NCBI GenBank assembly: GCA_020055645.1
Contig: CM034548.1
Location: forward strand, 49,778,296 to 49,842,295
Direction: 5' to 3'
Length of the DNA stretch: 64,000 nt
Origin: Tomocerus qinae
Taxonomy: Eukaryota; Arthropoda; Collembola; Entomobryomorpha; Tomoceridae
This document shows positions 12,912-25,236 of the stretch, piece after piece; position 1 is the first letter of the stretch; each line of letters starts with the position of its first letter. Both the position numbers and the translations under genes were made by a program. The notes below the pieces were generated by a model. It made no database searches. It was not told where the DNA came from and saw nothing but the letters and a program-made list of their open reading frames with translations.

Positions 12912-13824
12912 GGTGTCCGGATATAAGTGCCAAAATAAAAGTGCCAATTGGCACTCTCAATGTCCATAAGTGTCAATTTCAAAAGTGCCAAAAATTTAAG
13001 TGCCAAAGCATTTAATGCCAAAATCCCAAAAGTTTGCTTTGGATGATATATGCTAAAATATTTATGCTTTTCTAGCAATTCTATTTGTAGTTCATAGTAA
13101 ATGGAAGACTAACGAACTTAGATCAATCAAAAAAGACTTGTGTAATTTGAATACGCTGATATGTAAACGCTAAGCTGATAAGCTAAAGTCCTAGCTTAGG
13201 GAACAAGTATCCTACATTTATTTCTGTTTATCATTTGCCTTGGCCCCAGTAGTTGAAAAGAAACACCTGCACAGGTATTCCTATATAAAAAATGTGTTGT
13301 TAAAAACGTAAGATATTGGAAACATGTACAAGAAGATGTACTAAGAACAACAAATTGCTTGGAAGTTGGCAATCATGGTTTTAATTATTATCTAGAGTGA
13401 ATAAACCGCATCCATCAATTTAGATGTTATTGTCCCATTTCCAAAGCGAATAAAGTAATTGTTCGCTTATGATCGTTTACTTTAACAGCGGAATGGCAAC
13501 ACCTCAAAAGAAAAGGTACAGGGAGCTTGATGAAAAGATTTCTTTTCAGGTTGTACAGTATCTCACAAAACCTAATATTATTATCGATTATTTAAATGCA
13601 TGTACACATTTAGTGGGACGGAATAATCAAGGATGAAAGACTTAAACTCACATAGGATTATAATTTACAAAGTAATACCCTTGTACATAACATGAGACTT
13701 AACAATGACTAATTAAACTTGCATTGGCATTTAATTTCATTGGCACTTTTGTTTTTGGCACTTCTCAAAATCTCTGAAAAAAATAATTGGCACATTTGAC
13801 CGTTGGCACATATATCCGGGAACC
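12912..13824. mobile_element. DNA transposon, 'GTGCCA' family copy A, 8-bp target duplication
   Basis: Termini are imperfect inverted repeats: left GGTGTCCGGATATAAGTGCC, right end reads GGTTCCCGGATATATGTGCC on the other strand. An exact 8-bp duplication CTTAGGTA flanks it (12904-12911 and 13825-13832). Both ends carry clusters of GTGCCAA / TTGGCAC. A 47-residue ORF lies at 13493-13636. It is too short for a full transposase, so it is non-autonomous. The duplication length fits hAT-like and a few other superfamilies. Confidence 0.9.
13493..13636 (+). CDS. Transposon-internal micro-ORF, 47 residues
   Basis: ATG to TGA. Begins MATPQKKRYRELDEKISFQV and ends ACTHLVGRNNQG. A homologous micro-ORF sits at the same place in copy B (42472-42618), sharing PQKK-YRELD-KI-FQV-QY-TKPNI and ACT--VGR-NQ. 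It looks like the N-terminal helical segment of a larger protein or a small DNA-binding peptide. No family was recognised. Confidence 0.6.
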   Translation: MATPQKKRYRELDEKISFQVVQYLTKPNIIIDYLNACTHLVGRNNQG

Positions 13825-14390
13825 CTTAGGTAATTGACTAATAGTCTTACGTGCATATGACGGGATTCTTCTCTTCCCGAAACTCCCGATATCAGCAGCC
13901 TTTTGCTCTTCCTTCTTCCAACTCTCCCTATGCCCTATACGCTTAAATGCTTAGTAGTGCATTTCAATGTTTGCTGACTGGCTCTGCCTGTGGCAGTGAT
14001 ACTACCTATAGATGTCGACTACCACTACTACTACTAGTACAACCAGGGTTCTTTATGTACTTCAAGGAATTCCAGTATGCTGACCATCAAGCTCAGTCTG
14101 TGTACATCAATTAAAATGGCATTATTTGGCGCTATGATATGCGTTTGCTTGTTTTTTGTTGAAAATAAAGCAAAATAACCTAAATGACTTATTTTGAACT
14201 GTACAGAGCTTTTTCTGATGGTCAAGAAATAATTTATTTGGTTATTACCGTTTTTAGATCATTTAAGTATAATTTAAGTATTTTTAACTACTTGCTAGTA
14301 TTTTAAGTATGTAGCCTAATTTAAGTTTATACCTGCCATGTAAGTATAACCGGTAACCCTAACTACAACATAGGTGTACCAATGTCTTAA

Positions 14391-14571
14391 CCTTTCTGAG
14401 GACATGGGCTGTCACGGTGACAGCCTAGGCTACGAGAGGGTCTTCTCAAAGCCTAGGCATGCAAAAGGTCAAAGTTCAACTATTAAAAAAATTCTCTTTG
14501 GATGCCAAGGTTTTGAGAAGACCCTCTCGTAGCCTACGCTGTCACCGTAACAGTCCGTGTCCTCTCAAAGG
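14391..14571. mobile_element. Hairpin MITE
   Basis: Arms of about 60 bp: TGAGGACATGGGCTGTCACG, then CCTAGGCTACGAGAGGGTCT, mirrored after a loop of about 65 bp. The outer ends are CCTTT and AAAGG. The inner GCTGTCACGGTGACAGC is itself a palindrome in the left arm. Confidence 0.75.
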
Positions 14572-16080
14572 CTACGACACATACACAGTACAGCATCCAA
14601 GTTTCTGTATTGATCGCTTCTGGAGGATTACTACGGCAATTGATAATTATATCTTCTTCGTCTAATGAGCTAATTGTAGCGGTATTGGGAATTTTCACAT
14701 CTAAAGTTTTACATCCTGGGGTAGATTTTACAAAACTAGTCATGCTTCTATTACAAAACTGCTACCGATTGCGTCAAATGTCTAAACTGTATTGTACTTC
14801 AGTTCCGATTTCTCGTCTACAAGTTTACTTTCATTGTATTGTAGGGAATCGTGGATTTAGGCTATAGGTAAAGGCTGTAAGGCTGAGTTATAGCTGGAAG
14901 AACATTAGGTTAAGTGTAATCTTAAAGTTTAAGTTATATTTGTAAGCTCACAGATTGAGCTTACGGGAAATAAACATAGTTTTAAGTGGTATTTATAGTT
15001 ATAAGATATTTGCAATGACATTTTGGTCATTGTGAATGCAAAAACAGAAAGAGCTTTAAGGCCTGATTCTGATAGATAGTTTAATGTTGATCCTAGGTCA
15101 AGGATCAACCGAACTAATTACCGTAATAGTTGACGGTCGTTGGTGCATAAACGGCTGCAATAGTGTAGTTACAGCCGAAATAGGTTAATTGTAATTCTAA
15201 TCGGGATTGAGATTTCAGGGACTTGTTTGGTCTCTGGGATCTGTTGCTGGGGTTACCTGCCTAATGCTCTATGTCCTACTGACAGTCAGCTCATGCTTGC
15301 TTGAGACTGTTGGTTACTCTGTGTCTTCTCCTTGGGTCTGATTTCGGGCTCTGTTGGAGGATAGAACCGAGTCGCTGATTACAGTGCTCGGTTATATCAC
15401 TTATCCTACGAGGCAGCTGATTTCGGTTTCTCGTAGAGCTTCAAAGCACCTGATTTCGGGTCTTTGTTGTCTCCTTGGGTTTCGATTTCGATTCCAAGAG
15501 TTCACACTACATAACCACAGTTTGTATTGTTTTGGGTTAACTATTTGGGGAAATCTCTCTAACCTTGTATTTGTTTTATCGTGGGCTTCCTTGTAATTGT
15601 ATGGTTATAATTCTAAAAGGTTATTTGGCAGTTTACCGTATTGTGGGTTTGCTTAATGTAAGTTGTTTGGATATTGGTCAAAGCTCTTAGATATATTTGT
15701 ATTGTATTTGTATTGTGTTCTTTGTCTATTTACTATACAAAGTGATTTGCTATTCATTCTTTATTGTAAAAAGGACTCGTGTGAGGGTTAGTGATAACCC
15801 AATAGTGACGCTCTCCGTGTTGGGTTGACTTTAACCACTAAGCATTTAGCACAGCAGCCAGGTTAAGAGCATTTGCGCGAAAAATAGCCTTAAACCTTAC
15901 AGTCAGTCGTTACAGTATGTAAATACAATCATAATCTCTACCTACTACCTACCTTTTGCATTTGAATGGAGCATTTACCATAATGCACCATTCCTTCGGT
16001 TATTAACCAAACTTCGTCTTAATATAATTATTAAGTATTTATTTAGGTTTTACCAAACTTTGAGTTCATTACATTTGAAA
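14572..16080. other. No gene recognised
   Basis: T-rich on the plus strand with a few TTTCGGGTCT-like repeated phrases around 15340-15480. No coding signal. Confidence 0.5.
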
Positions 16081-16263
16081 GGTTGTAAAACTTCCGTTTG
16101 TGGTTGTAAAACTGCAGTGGCTGGTTGTAAAACTTCAGTAGCTGGTTGTAAAACTGCAGTGCATGGTTGTAAAACTGCAGTGCATGGTTGTAAAACTGCA
16201 GTGGCTGGATGTAAAACTGCAGTGGCTGGTTGTAAAACTTCACTACCCCAGGATGTAAAACTT
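16081..16263. repeat. 21-bp minisatellite, eight to nine copies
   Basis: Unit GGTTGTAAAACTGCAGTGGC(T), repeated from 16081. The second half varies (TTCAGTAGCT, GCAGTGCAT). Because 21 is a multiple of three, several frames remain open on both strands; none is a gene. Confidence 0.95.
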
Positions 16264-16548
16264 AAGATGTGAAAATTCTTGGATCCAATTGTAGCAACCC
16301 AAATATTAGAGATCGGCACTTATTCATTCTCTTCTCTCACTCTCAGTGATTGCTTCGGCTTCTCACGTTAAAAAGTCTGCCGCATAAGTTTGACCGCCAT
16401 AGTGTCATTAGTAAATTACAAAGAGGAATTAAGACACCATAATTGAAGGGGTGTGGTCGACTGGTGATTTTAGGCCTATCACATGATGATACTTCCTGGT
16501 CGAATAATGCACACTCATCTTACCGTCATAGATTTTACACATTGAGTG

Positions 16549-17167
16549 GCATGAATAAGGTCTACCTTATGCTTTTACTTAAAGTTTTTGAAGTAAAAGG
16601 TTCCTTTTTGGTATGAATAAAAATATTAGCAATTACTTTTGCTTATGCATGATCTAGGAGTAAAAGTATTTGCTAATTTGCATGAAGCATTTACTACCGT
16701 TAGAAGTAAATACTGCATTTTGGTATGAATAACATCTTGAATTTACTTCTACTTTGAGTATTTGCTTCAAAAATTTGAAGCTTCTCCGATAGCAACTTCA
16801 CCTTTTACTTCCCCACGCAAAATAGTAGGATTAGTAGGTCACGATCACGATTAATTTTCTAAAGTAACTCACAGATAAATCTGACCGGTTACTTATAACC
16901 ATGACCACGAAATTGTATTTGTGAATTGAAGAGTATAGGTGTGATTCGTTGCTGGTCTCTGATTGGCTGAGTCATAGTAACCAATTTTTGTTCTGTACAA
17001 AATTGAGAAGTAAATACTACAATTGCAAAGTATTTGCTTGTCAGTAAAAGTTTTCTTTTATTCATTCGATTTGAAGGAAATGCTTTTGCTTCTACCTTTT
17101 ACTTCAAGTCTAGACCTTTTACTTATACTTTTTACTTTGTAGTAAATACTTATTGTTATTCATACCA
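16549..17167. mobile_element. Element with GGCATGAATAA ends and AGTAAAAG subterminal repeats
   Basis: Left GGCATGAATAAGG, right TTATTCATACC. Inside are many copies of AGTAAAAG/CTTTTACT in both orientations and two further internal GGTATGAATAA motifs. Non-coding. No duplication fixed. The ends resemble the inverted repeat at 23.6-24.7 kb. Confidence 0.55.
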
Positions 17168-19069
17168 ATCATTGACTATTTCCATAGCAAGATTTCCAAA
17201 ATATTACCATCATTTGATCTGTCATATCTGATCATCCGATAGTATCATTAATTAGTAGGGTCATATCTGAATCCCTTGGTATGCTCATAGCTAACCGTTA
17301 ATCGGGTTTCGTCAACTATCGGATTGTCAGATCAACTTTACACCTGATAAAGTCTGATTTGCCCCCACATTCAGATGATTCTAACCTGACAGAAAATCTG
17401 ATAGCTTTTAACAAATGAATAGGAGCAGTGGCGTCATCGTCAGGTGGTGAGACTATTTGATGGTTAGGTGTGGGTAGACAGGATGGGCTCCGCAGGTATA
17501 ATAATATGTCCTGATTTATGGTCTCTTTGTGTACAAACCGCTGAGTAGATTAACTACTATTCTGGGGACACCTTAAAGCCTAATAATTAAATGTATCAAA
17601 ACAAGTGAAAGAAGGAAGGATTCCGACGAGGAGGGAGGATGTGTGCCAAGGTGGTTCCTGCTTATAATTACTAGGTCGGTGCATGATAAGAATGTCATTA
17701 GGAGAGACAGAGAGAGTCGTGATGATGGATGCGGGTGGAGGACTCCATGTGATTGTCTGCATGGGACGAAATGAAGACAAGGGTTCCGTCCTCTTATAAA
17801 TTACACGTCATCTATTTTGACACATTATGGCAATTATTACTTACCGCCTTTTCATCCTATCCTACCACAGCTGAGCTTATGTAACGACTCAGAATCCATC
17901 AAGCATTCCCGGGCCCCTGGAAAATGAAGGATCATTTGTAAGGAAGGAATCGGGAAAACTAATTTTTCCCCGCGAAGGAATTTTTTTGTCATTTTATGAA
18001 AAGAAAACAAAAATTTTCATTTTCCTGATAAGCTCCCGCTTTTAAACTTTCTGGGTATGTCTGGAAATTCCAGGAACGCCGGTCCTCCGAATCATTTCGG
18101 AGGAAACTTGTTTCCAGGAGAATAAGAAGGAGTTTTTCTCGGGAAGAAAGCATATTTTGAGGGCCCGGGATATCCCATATCTTGTTGAGATGCCGGAGCG
18201 TAGTGGCAGTTCTCAGCTTGACTTGGATGAATCGATTCACTTGCAATTAGCATATTTATTGTTTGTGTGACAGTGTAAGTAGTGCAAGAAAAAGAGAATC
18301 ACAGGAGAGAATTTTGAAATGGCCCTGAAACCCCGTAACTCACTAACAGACAGCTAGGCCAATAAAAGCGATGGAATGGATTGCGTAGAATCCCGTGATG
18401 AGTACGTGTGTGTGTGTCAGTGTCAGCCAATGCTTCAGCCGAAAGCCAAGTAAGTCCGGGCCGTGAACTCATTCAAAGGCCGCCGTAGTAATAATTGAGT
18501 TGAATTAGCCAAGAAAGGAACTGCCATCCAAAATTAATAATAAATATTCGTGCATGCTAATAAAATATTCGCCTTCTGCCTCTCATAGATTTTAATTTAA
18601 TTAATGCGCTCAGTCGGCAGACGTGGCCCTGGCCTGTCACGTATTTATGGCTTCTGCATGCCGACCGTTTCCACTCGGAAACTCGACTCACTATCCATTC
18701 TCTCTTTCTCTCTGTCACAACAATGACAGTCATGGGACGGAATCTGTCCAGAACTACATGCTTAGGTGCCCCACCTCAATTCCTGACGACGCTCCCCCTC
18801 ATTGGCTATTAATGATTCGCAGAAACTAATTTCTCTTGTACCTACATAATACATGTCAACACTCACAGCCACACAACCAGTGCAACCCGACTAATTGCTT
18901 TCTTTCTCATTAATTTGCATTACTACAGGGTTCATGTGCACGAATTAGTCTCGTCTACCCACACTCAACAAACCTTTATTTGATTGGTGTTATCATATTC
19001 ATCTAGATTATGACATTGTTATTGTAAGAAAAGCATGCGAAACTTGGCATTCTTTCGAGGGTACCAATT
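17168..19069. other. No gene recognised
   Basis: Minus-strand frames at 17580-17780 and 17989-18246 were examined as possible exons of the reeler gene. Neither shows a domain or a convincing splice pair. Confidence 0.5.
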
Positions 19070-19595
19070 AATTTGTATGGCACACACATGACTTTTGTAT
19101 GGAGGATTTTTTGACATTTAGTGTGACTTTGTATGGTGTGTAATGGCTTACCTAATGAATTTGTATGGCAATAATCACTATGTACGGCGATACAAACATG
19201 CATAGTATACCGATACACGATATATATTTTAACCTTTCATATTACTAAGCATACGTACTCATCATCAAAATAGTAAAGCAATAATTAATTTTCATCGGGA
19301 ATGCTTTAATACTTTGTTTTACAAATTAAAAATAATAAAAGTGGTTTAAAAGTTTCGAGTTTTTTTTAATGTAGAGAATTTTTTTCTCTATTTTATGATT
19401 AATAAAAATATTAAAATAAAATATAATTTTTGTAAACAGATGTCGTTAAGACATTAACGTTAGATAGAGCCACATATTCAATATTACCATACAAAGTCAT
19501 AAACTGCCATACAAAGTCATACACCACCATACAAAGTAATACTATCTATTTTTAGCTCTCCCATACGAAAGTCATGTGTGTGTGCCATACAAATT
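19070..19595. mobile_element. Foldback element, 'TTTGTATGGCACACAC' family, copy 1
   Basis: Left AATTTGTATGGCACACACAT followed by GACTTTTGTATGG and further TTTGTATGG blocks, and the right end mirrors it (GTGTGTGTGCCATACAAATT). The interior is very AT-rich. A related element occupies 49988-50904 and a lone end lies near 37886-37910. Confidence 0.75.
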
Positions 19596-21308
19596 CCTAT
19601 TTTCCTTCTTTCGATGGCCATTGCCCCATCCGTCAAAAATTTATCTAAACTGCCTAAAATCTGAAGGTCGTCCCTTTTATCTATCTTTTCTTAGAATTGT
19701 CTTTCCATTGCTATTGCTACTGCTACTTCAACTGCACCTATTTGCAGTTCCCTATTTTGAATACCTATATCTACCAATCTAATAATGGAAATTTCTCGTT
19801 TTTAGACATCAGGAAGGGGTTAGGATTTTTTCGGCCCTGAGAAGAATACACATTTTGTGCACCCGTTCTCAACTTATTTAAAAAATATGAACTCTCCATA
19901 TGAAATCCCGCAAAGTCTTTGCGTAGAACGGATTATTATATAATTTATTGCACTCTGCAATAAAAATTAATCCGTTGCATAGATATAGAAAGAGGATTTA
20001 GATAACGCATAACAAAATAACAGGATAAGTAACAGGATATTGTAAACAGGCAAAAAGCTTCCATTCTTCACACTTTTTACACACGTTTCCCGGTCTTGGC
20101 CTTTCGTACAACAAACGCTTCCATATAAATTATTACATTGTGAGACAGGGAAATGTTTCTTCTAGTACGGTGTGTTAGTGTGTTTCTAATTCCATGATCC
20201 GTTGCCATTCTCCATCCATTCTCATTTTATCCCAAATTGGTGTTTTAATAGTTCAGGACAGTGCAAATTCAAATATTTTATGCCATTGTAATCAAAAGAT
20301 AAAATATAAAATATTTCATGAACTTTCTTCTTCCACCGCTTGAAATCAGTCTCCAACGTAAAAACTTTTTGTATTGCAGGTTTACTTTTTTTAAATTTTA
20401 ACCTTATGTAAAGTCCATTCATCTCAAGCGATAGAAAAGTTGTGTTTGGCATTGGCACAGTGCCCTTCAGTTCTTAGGATATTAGCAACAAAAACACTAA
20501 TTTTTTCCGCCCCTTTTCATTCATTGGCAAGTAGACATTGCTAAATTGCGGGATAGTTGGGCTCACTACTACTACACACCTCAGAATGTCACAAATCCCT
20601 GTCTATCCTCTATCACACCCATTAGCTGACACCAACACCATTACAGCATTAATGGGGTATTGATCGTTGTCAGTATGGCCAGACATGTTGCTGGCATTCG
20701 AACACACAGACCACAGATTCAATTAAGAAGGTACCTATGCATACCTTGTACAGACTCATTATAGTTCGGCAGGTACTGATTATTTGGAGGTAAAAGTTGG
20801 ACACATTTCTTGTACAGAAGAAAACTATCTACATGTCAACATATCCCATACAGAGCCTTACAACTTTTCCCTACATACACAGAGCCAATGGAAATCTGTT
20901 TTCCCGGAAACCGCTGGACCTTACATTGTCATACCCACACACACATACAGGGCCACGAATCGTTTTCCCTTCTTGCGGACTAAAGGAATTATACGGCTAA
21001 AGGACTAAAGGACGGACTAAAGGAATCAATGAAACCGATTTGGGATAAATTTACAAACTAGACCGGGATCGTACCAGAATCGGATCGTAGAAGTCAAATC
21101 AACTATTTTGTGAAGACCCTACGAAATGGTGGGATGTAGGTATTTGATACGAGACTTTCTTTCGAGACAACGTGATTGAGACTAAAGGTGATGCCTAGAC
21201 CTGCCTGAGATTACAATATTTTCAGAGTAGAAAGTGGCAACTCTTGAGCAATGATGAAATGTCAGATTAGGTTTTGTGGATTGAGGAGGGGTATAAAGAG
21301 ATGCTTAC
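19596..21308. other. Probable intron 1 of the reeler gene; nothing else seen
   Basis: Directly follows the donor at 21308 on the minus strand. No acceptor with a continuing reeler frame was recognised. Short frames only. Confidence 0.45.
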
Positions 21309-21483
21309 CGGTGTAGACAGCCCCTGGAATGTACTTGTCGGGCTTGTCGGGATCCCCACTGATGATGATTTTGAATCCATCGTCTCCTGCAGATTTGGGA
21401 ACGTGGATTCCTGTGGGCGTCCTGTCACACCACAAAGCCTCCGATCCCACAACCAACAAAATCAACACAACATCACGAATCAT
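21309..21483 (-). CDS. First coding exon of a reeler-domain secreted protein, probably F-spondin
   Basis: ATG at 21483 gives a hydrophobic signal peptide (MIRDVVLILLVVGSEALW), then CDRTPTGIHVPKSAGDDGFK and a GDP...KYIPGAVYT segment. The pattern C...P.G......GD.GF.I.ISG.P..Y.PG..YT is the start of a reeler domain. The presence of GDP and Y.PG matches the F-spondin amino terminus better than insect defence-type reelers. The consensus donor ACCG/GTAAGC at 21308 (phase 1) ends the exon at residue 58. No downstream exon was recognised between 1 and 21300, so the next intron is probably very long. Alternative: another short reeler protein. Confidence 0.6.
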
Positions 21484-21799
21484 AATTCCTCCTCCTTCCT
21501 GCTCCTCTCAAAATATGAACATTCGACGACACTATCTCCAATGCAGATGGTAAAAAGGACAGGATGAGTAGATGTATACTTACTACTTAGGACCTACTAC
21601 CTACTAGATTCCAACAACAGACACTGCACTACTATAGTACTACCGACTAAGGACAAACACTTGATTATTGCAACAACAAAGGTTTATTTCTTTCATCAAC
21701 TCTGGCAGACTGATGAGTAGATAGATAGAAGAATGGGTGATGAGTGACTTGGTTTGGGTGGATAACTAAGATATAGAGTACTTAAGATGGTGTTTAAAT

Positions 21800-22060
21800 T
21801 CAGTTCAGTAATTAACCGTTGACTTGCTTCGTACAGAGTTCAAGTCTGGTTGAGTTGTCTTGGAAGTGCGACGGAAGAAATTTGAAAGAACGACATTCTC
21901 CTGTTGCTTGCTTGCTGATAAATGAGTGGAAGTCTGTGAGATGCTGACTGCACTGATCTGAGGACAGAGAAAGAATGAAGAGGAGTTGGGAAGAGCATTC
22001 CCCACAACTCCAACGGGGAACACGCATTGACACCGAACACCCCCGATCTCACTCACTCAC
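21800..22060 (-). other. Possible 5' UTR exon or promoter region of the reeler gene
   Basis: About 320-570 bp upstream of the reeler start codon, this stretch is less AT-rich than its surroundings and has several overlapping open frames on the minus strand, none resembling a known protein. It may be a 5' UTR exon. No clear splice donor or TATA box could be fixed. Confidence 0.25.
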
Positions 22061-23500
22061 CGAATTGTATTTTTAGCCTCATCCGTCCCCATACATTAAT
22101 TCCTCCTCCCTCCCCAAGTTATACAACAGTCACTCTAATTACCAATCATTTGTATACAAATAATCTCTAAGGACCCCATCCGGAAGACCCAATTACATAT
22201 CCACTCCAAGAATTCTCTCCTACAATATCCTTGTTCTATTCCACCCGAGGAAAAATGTTTTGACTAATGTTTTGACTTTCCACCACCTCACATGTCATCT
22301 TCAAACTTAAATTTAAGACAAGATGATCATAGCATTGTTAGCTAATCATATCGGATACTGTTGGTTAGCTCAATTACGGAGAAATGACAAAAATATCTTA
22401 TGTGGCCAAATAAATGAGATTTTTACATACTAGTACTATATTCGATGACATTGAGGGCTATCTTTTCAGCAGATCACTAAACAGATAATTATCTGTCATG
22501 GTCCCTGACCGCGGAGATATGATAAATTTTAATTACGTTAGCCTTTTTCCACACAGGGCCACTTCCGAGGTAAGAGCGCCGAGAACGGCCCTCCAAAAAG
22601 ATGAATTAGCTAGTCGTTGAGAGGGTTGTTTTTATTTTAATTGCATCTAAAAGTATTAACTGGTTACCATAGTTTCTCACATTAATCAGTTAGGTCAATC
22701 CACTCTGCAATTTCTTCTCTCAGTCGCAGAGGTACTCCGCCTTCACGGAAATTTGGGCGCCGAGTTTCGCGAAAATCATCATATTTTTTGGGCGGCCAAA
22801 TTATTTTTGCTTGCGGATCACTTCCGTGAAAAATTAGGCTTTGGGCGCCCACGGCGCCCAAAGAAGGCTCGCCCTTTTGGAAGGCTTATTTATCTTTCCC
22901 GCCTCAACAAGTTATTCTTTTCGCATGCATAGTAAAATGGCCAGAAAAATTATGTCCGAAAACTAGGATTTCATTGGCTCCACACCAACCAGGTTCTAAA
23001 AAATTTTCGATGCCTATCCATATTATTATGAATAAATACGGGATTATTCAATGCGCATGCGACTGAATGTAAAATATACTTTCTTATTATTATTCTTCAG
23101 GCGCTACTCTCGAATCGTTACAAAATTGTTTTCCTAGAGAGTGATATCTAGGATAATCCAAGTGATGAAATTTTATTATGTGGATTAAAAAACAACTCCA
23201 ACTCCGCAACTTTGATATCCAATTAATTTATTTTTCAATTTTGTGGCAGTCTATACAAAGACAAACAATATTGGTAAACTTTAATTGCATGATAAGAGTA
23301 CAGAGTAGGAAAACATTATAGGTATAGGAAAACTATTGGAAATTAGTTATTAGTTTCATAAAGCAACAATCTGGCGTACAGCCGATAGGTGGAAAGGTTA
23401 CTGAGCAGTTTAGAAGCTACAGTTGTCATGCCAATTAAACGACCTCCGCAAAAAATTTAGCTCGAAACGGCGGCTATCATTAGATTTCCACATGGGTTAG
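22061..23500. other. No gene recognised
   Basis: Includes a GGGCGCC-rich stretch at about 22740-22870 with small inverted repeats (TTTGGGCGCC). Otherwise AT-rich. Confidence 0.5.
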
Positions 23501-23502
23501 AT

Positions 23503-23606
23503 CTCCTCCCCGTTAGGCTACCTCCCGTTAGATTTCCTCCCTGTTAGATCTCCTCTCGGTTAGACTTCCTCCCGGTTAGACTTCCTCCTCCCTCGGTTAG
23601 CGATTC
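23503..23606. repeat. 16-bp tandem repeat GTTAGATTTCCTCCC
   Basis: Six imperfect copies of GTTAGA(T/C)(T/C)TCCTCCC in a row, directly next to the outer arm of the inverted repeat that starts at 23608. Confidence 0.8.
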
Positions 23607-23607
23607 A

Positions 23608-24680
23608 CGTCGGCATGAACAAAATCGAAGCGAAAGCTGCTCCTTCACAGCGAAAGCTAAGAAAATGAGGATCACCTCAGGAAATGCATCCGGCTATGTC
23701 AAAGAGTAGACATTGCGATTATTTTTTTTAAAGTACACAGTTAGTTTTTTAAAGTACTACAGACTTGTGATAGGATAGGAAAATACGGACTAACACTTTT
23801 AGCATAATCGCAAACTACTATAATACACTGTACTCAACTCTATGATGCTTTTACTTTCTGAACAGAGCAACTGCTTGCATGTGTTACAATTACAATTGAT
23901 TATTACTTCACTAAGCAGTCTGGACAAACATATAATCATAACATTTTGCATCAAATTATCACCACTACAACACTGCGTATTCATCTCTCTCTGTGAAGTA
24001 GTACAAACTAATTAATTAGATTTACTTTTAAATTTACAAATTACAAGATATCATTAAAAAAATATTTTGCATATAATTAAAAATTATTTAAGACTAACAA
24101 ATGATTTTAGTTGACATAATATTGATGCAAAATGTTATGATTATGTTTGTCCAGACTGCTTAGTGAAGTAATAATCAATTGTAACACATCACAAGTCTTA
24201 GTTCAAAGTTCAGTGTTGATATAAATATTTCCCTTGGGAATGATTTATGAAAATCATATAAAATTTTGTTGTGGAATTCTGTGCTCTGATTGGTCAATTT
24301 CAAAAATGCATCGACCAATCAGAAGCGATTTTCACTGCGGTTATTATATGAAAAATATCTCTTAGCGATAATTGTAACAGTAGTATTGTTGCCCCGACCA
24401 CCGACTCAAACTTACCTGGAGAGAAAGGAAAGATTTAGACTTGGCGAAAAGTGGGCTCTGATTGGTGGAACCATATAGTGACGATGTTGTTACCAGTAAA
24501 AATGCTAAGCAAATACTACAATCGCAAAGCAATTGCTTCGAAGCAAAAGGATTTGCTAATTCATACGATTTGGAGAAAAAGTTTTAACTAGGACCTTTGA
24601 CTACGTTTTCTAATTATCCTCATTTTCGTAGCTTTCGCTATGAAGGAGCAACTTTCGCTTTGATTTTCTTCATGCCGCAA
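23608..24680. mobile_element. Nested inverted-repeat element
   Basis: Outer arms: CGGCATGAACAAAATCGAAG at 23611 and its inverse ending TTCTTCATGCCG at 24680, both containing GCTCCTTCA.AGCGAAAGCT. Inner arms: 23872-23960 and 24118-24195 (TGTTACAATT..CAATTGATTATTACTTC, then AGCAGTCTGGACAAACATA). The inner palindrome is a second foldback sitting inside the first. Non-coding. Confidence 0.7.
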
Positions 24681-25162
24681 TGAAGCGTTTGCTTCGAATT
24701 AGTATAGCGATCGTAGCTTTTGCTTTTCACTTGGATCCAGGCAGAAGCTAAACTTTTCCCTTCTGTTTTTATTCAAATTGGAGTTAAAGCAAAAACTTCG
24801 GTTTATTCATGTCACACATTGTATTAAAGTATGGTACTATTGACTATTTTATTGGCATGTTTGGAGGACATTTAAATTTTGTACACCAAAAACATGAAAT
24901 ATATAATAATATGATATATTCTATGCTGTCCAGGTCATCAATGATTCTGTACTCACTGCTTCTCGTGTAAACCTGCCGTAGCGTTGTTGAAAATAAAAGT
25001 AACTAACAGTGTCAAATAAGTATTATTAATAAAATGTTTGAAAATTTAAACTGTTTTGATTTTTTAAATTATTATCTTCAATTATCAGTCATGATCATGA
25101 TGAAGGATCATCTGTGCATAGTTAATCATCTGTGTACATATTGTGTAGAGATTAAATAGTTA

Positions 25163-25236
25163 GACGAAAAAAAATGCTGCGCCTCATTTTAGCCTAGTTT
25201 AACATGGAGCCTGGGGCGCAGCATTTTTTTCGTCCA
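25163..25236. repeat. Hairpin with GACGAAAAAAAATGCTGCGCC arms
   Basis: Arms of 21-23 nt around a loop of about 28 nt: GACGAAAAAAAATGCTGCGC and GGCGCAGCATTTTTTTCGTC. A related GGACGAAAAAAAATCC.ATGCCTCA sequence occurs at about 29142-29170. Confidence 0.7.

Noticed and set aside
16043..16319. Repetitive peptides on both strands as a gene
   Set aside because: Explained by a 21-bp tandem repeat whose length keeps several frames open; no splice or start context.
17580..18246. Minus-strand frames as further exons of the reeler gene
   Set aside because: One contains a TWSPPP stretch faintly like a fibronectin-type strand, but there is no acceptor/donor pair in phase and no reeler or spondin motif.
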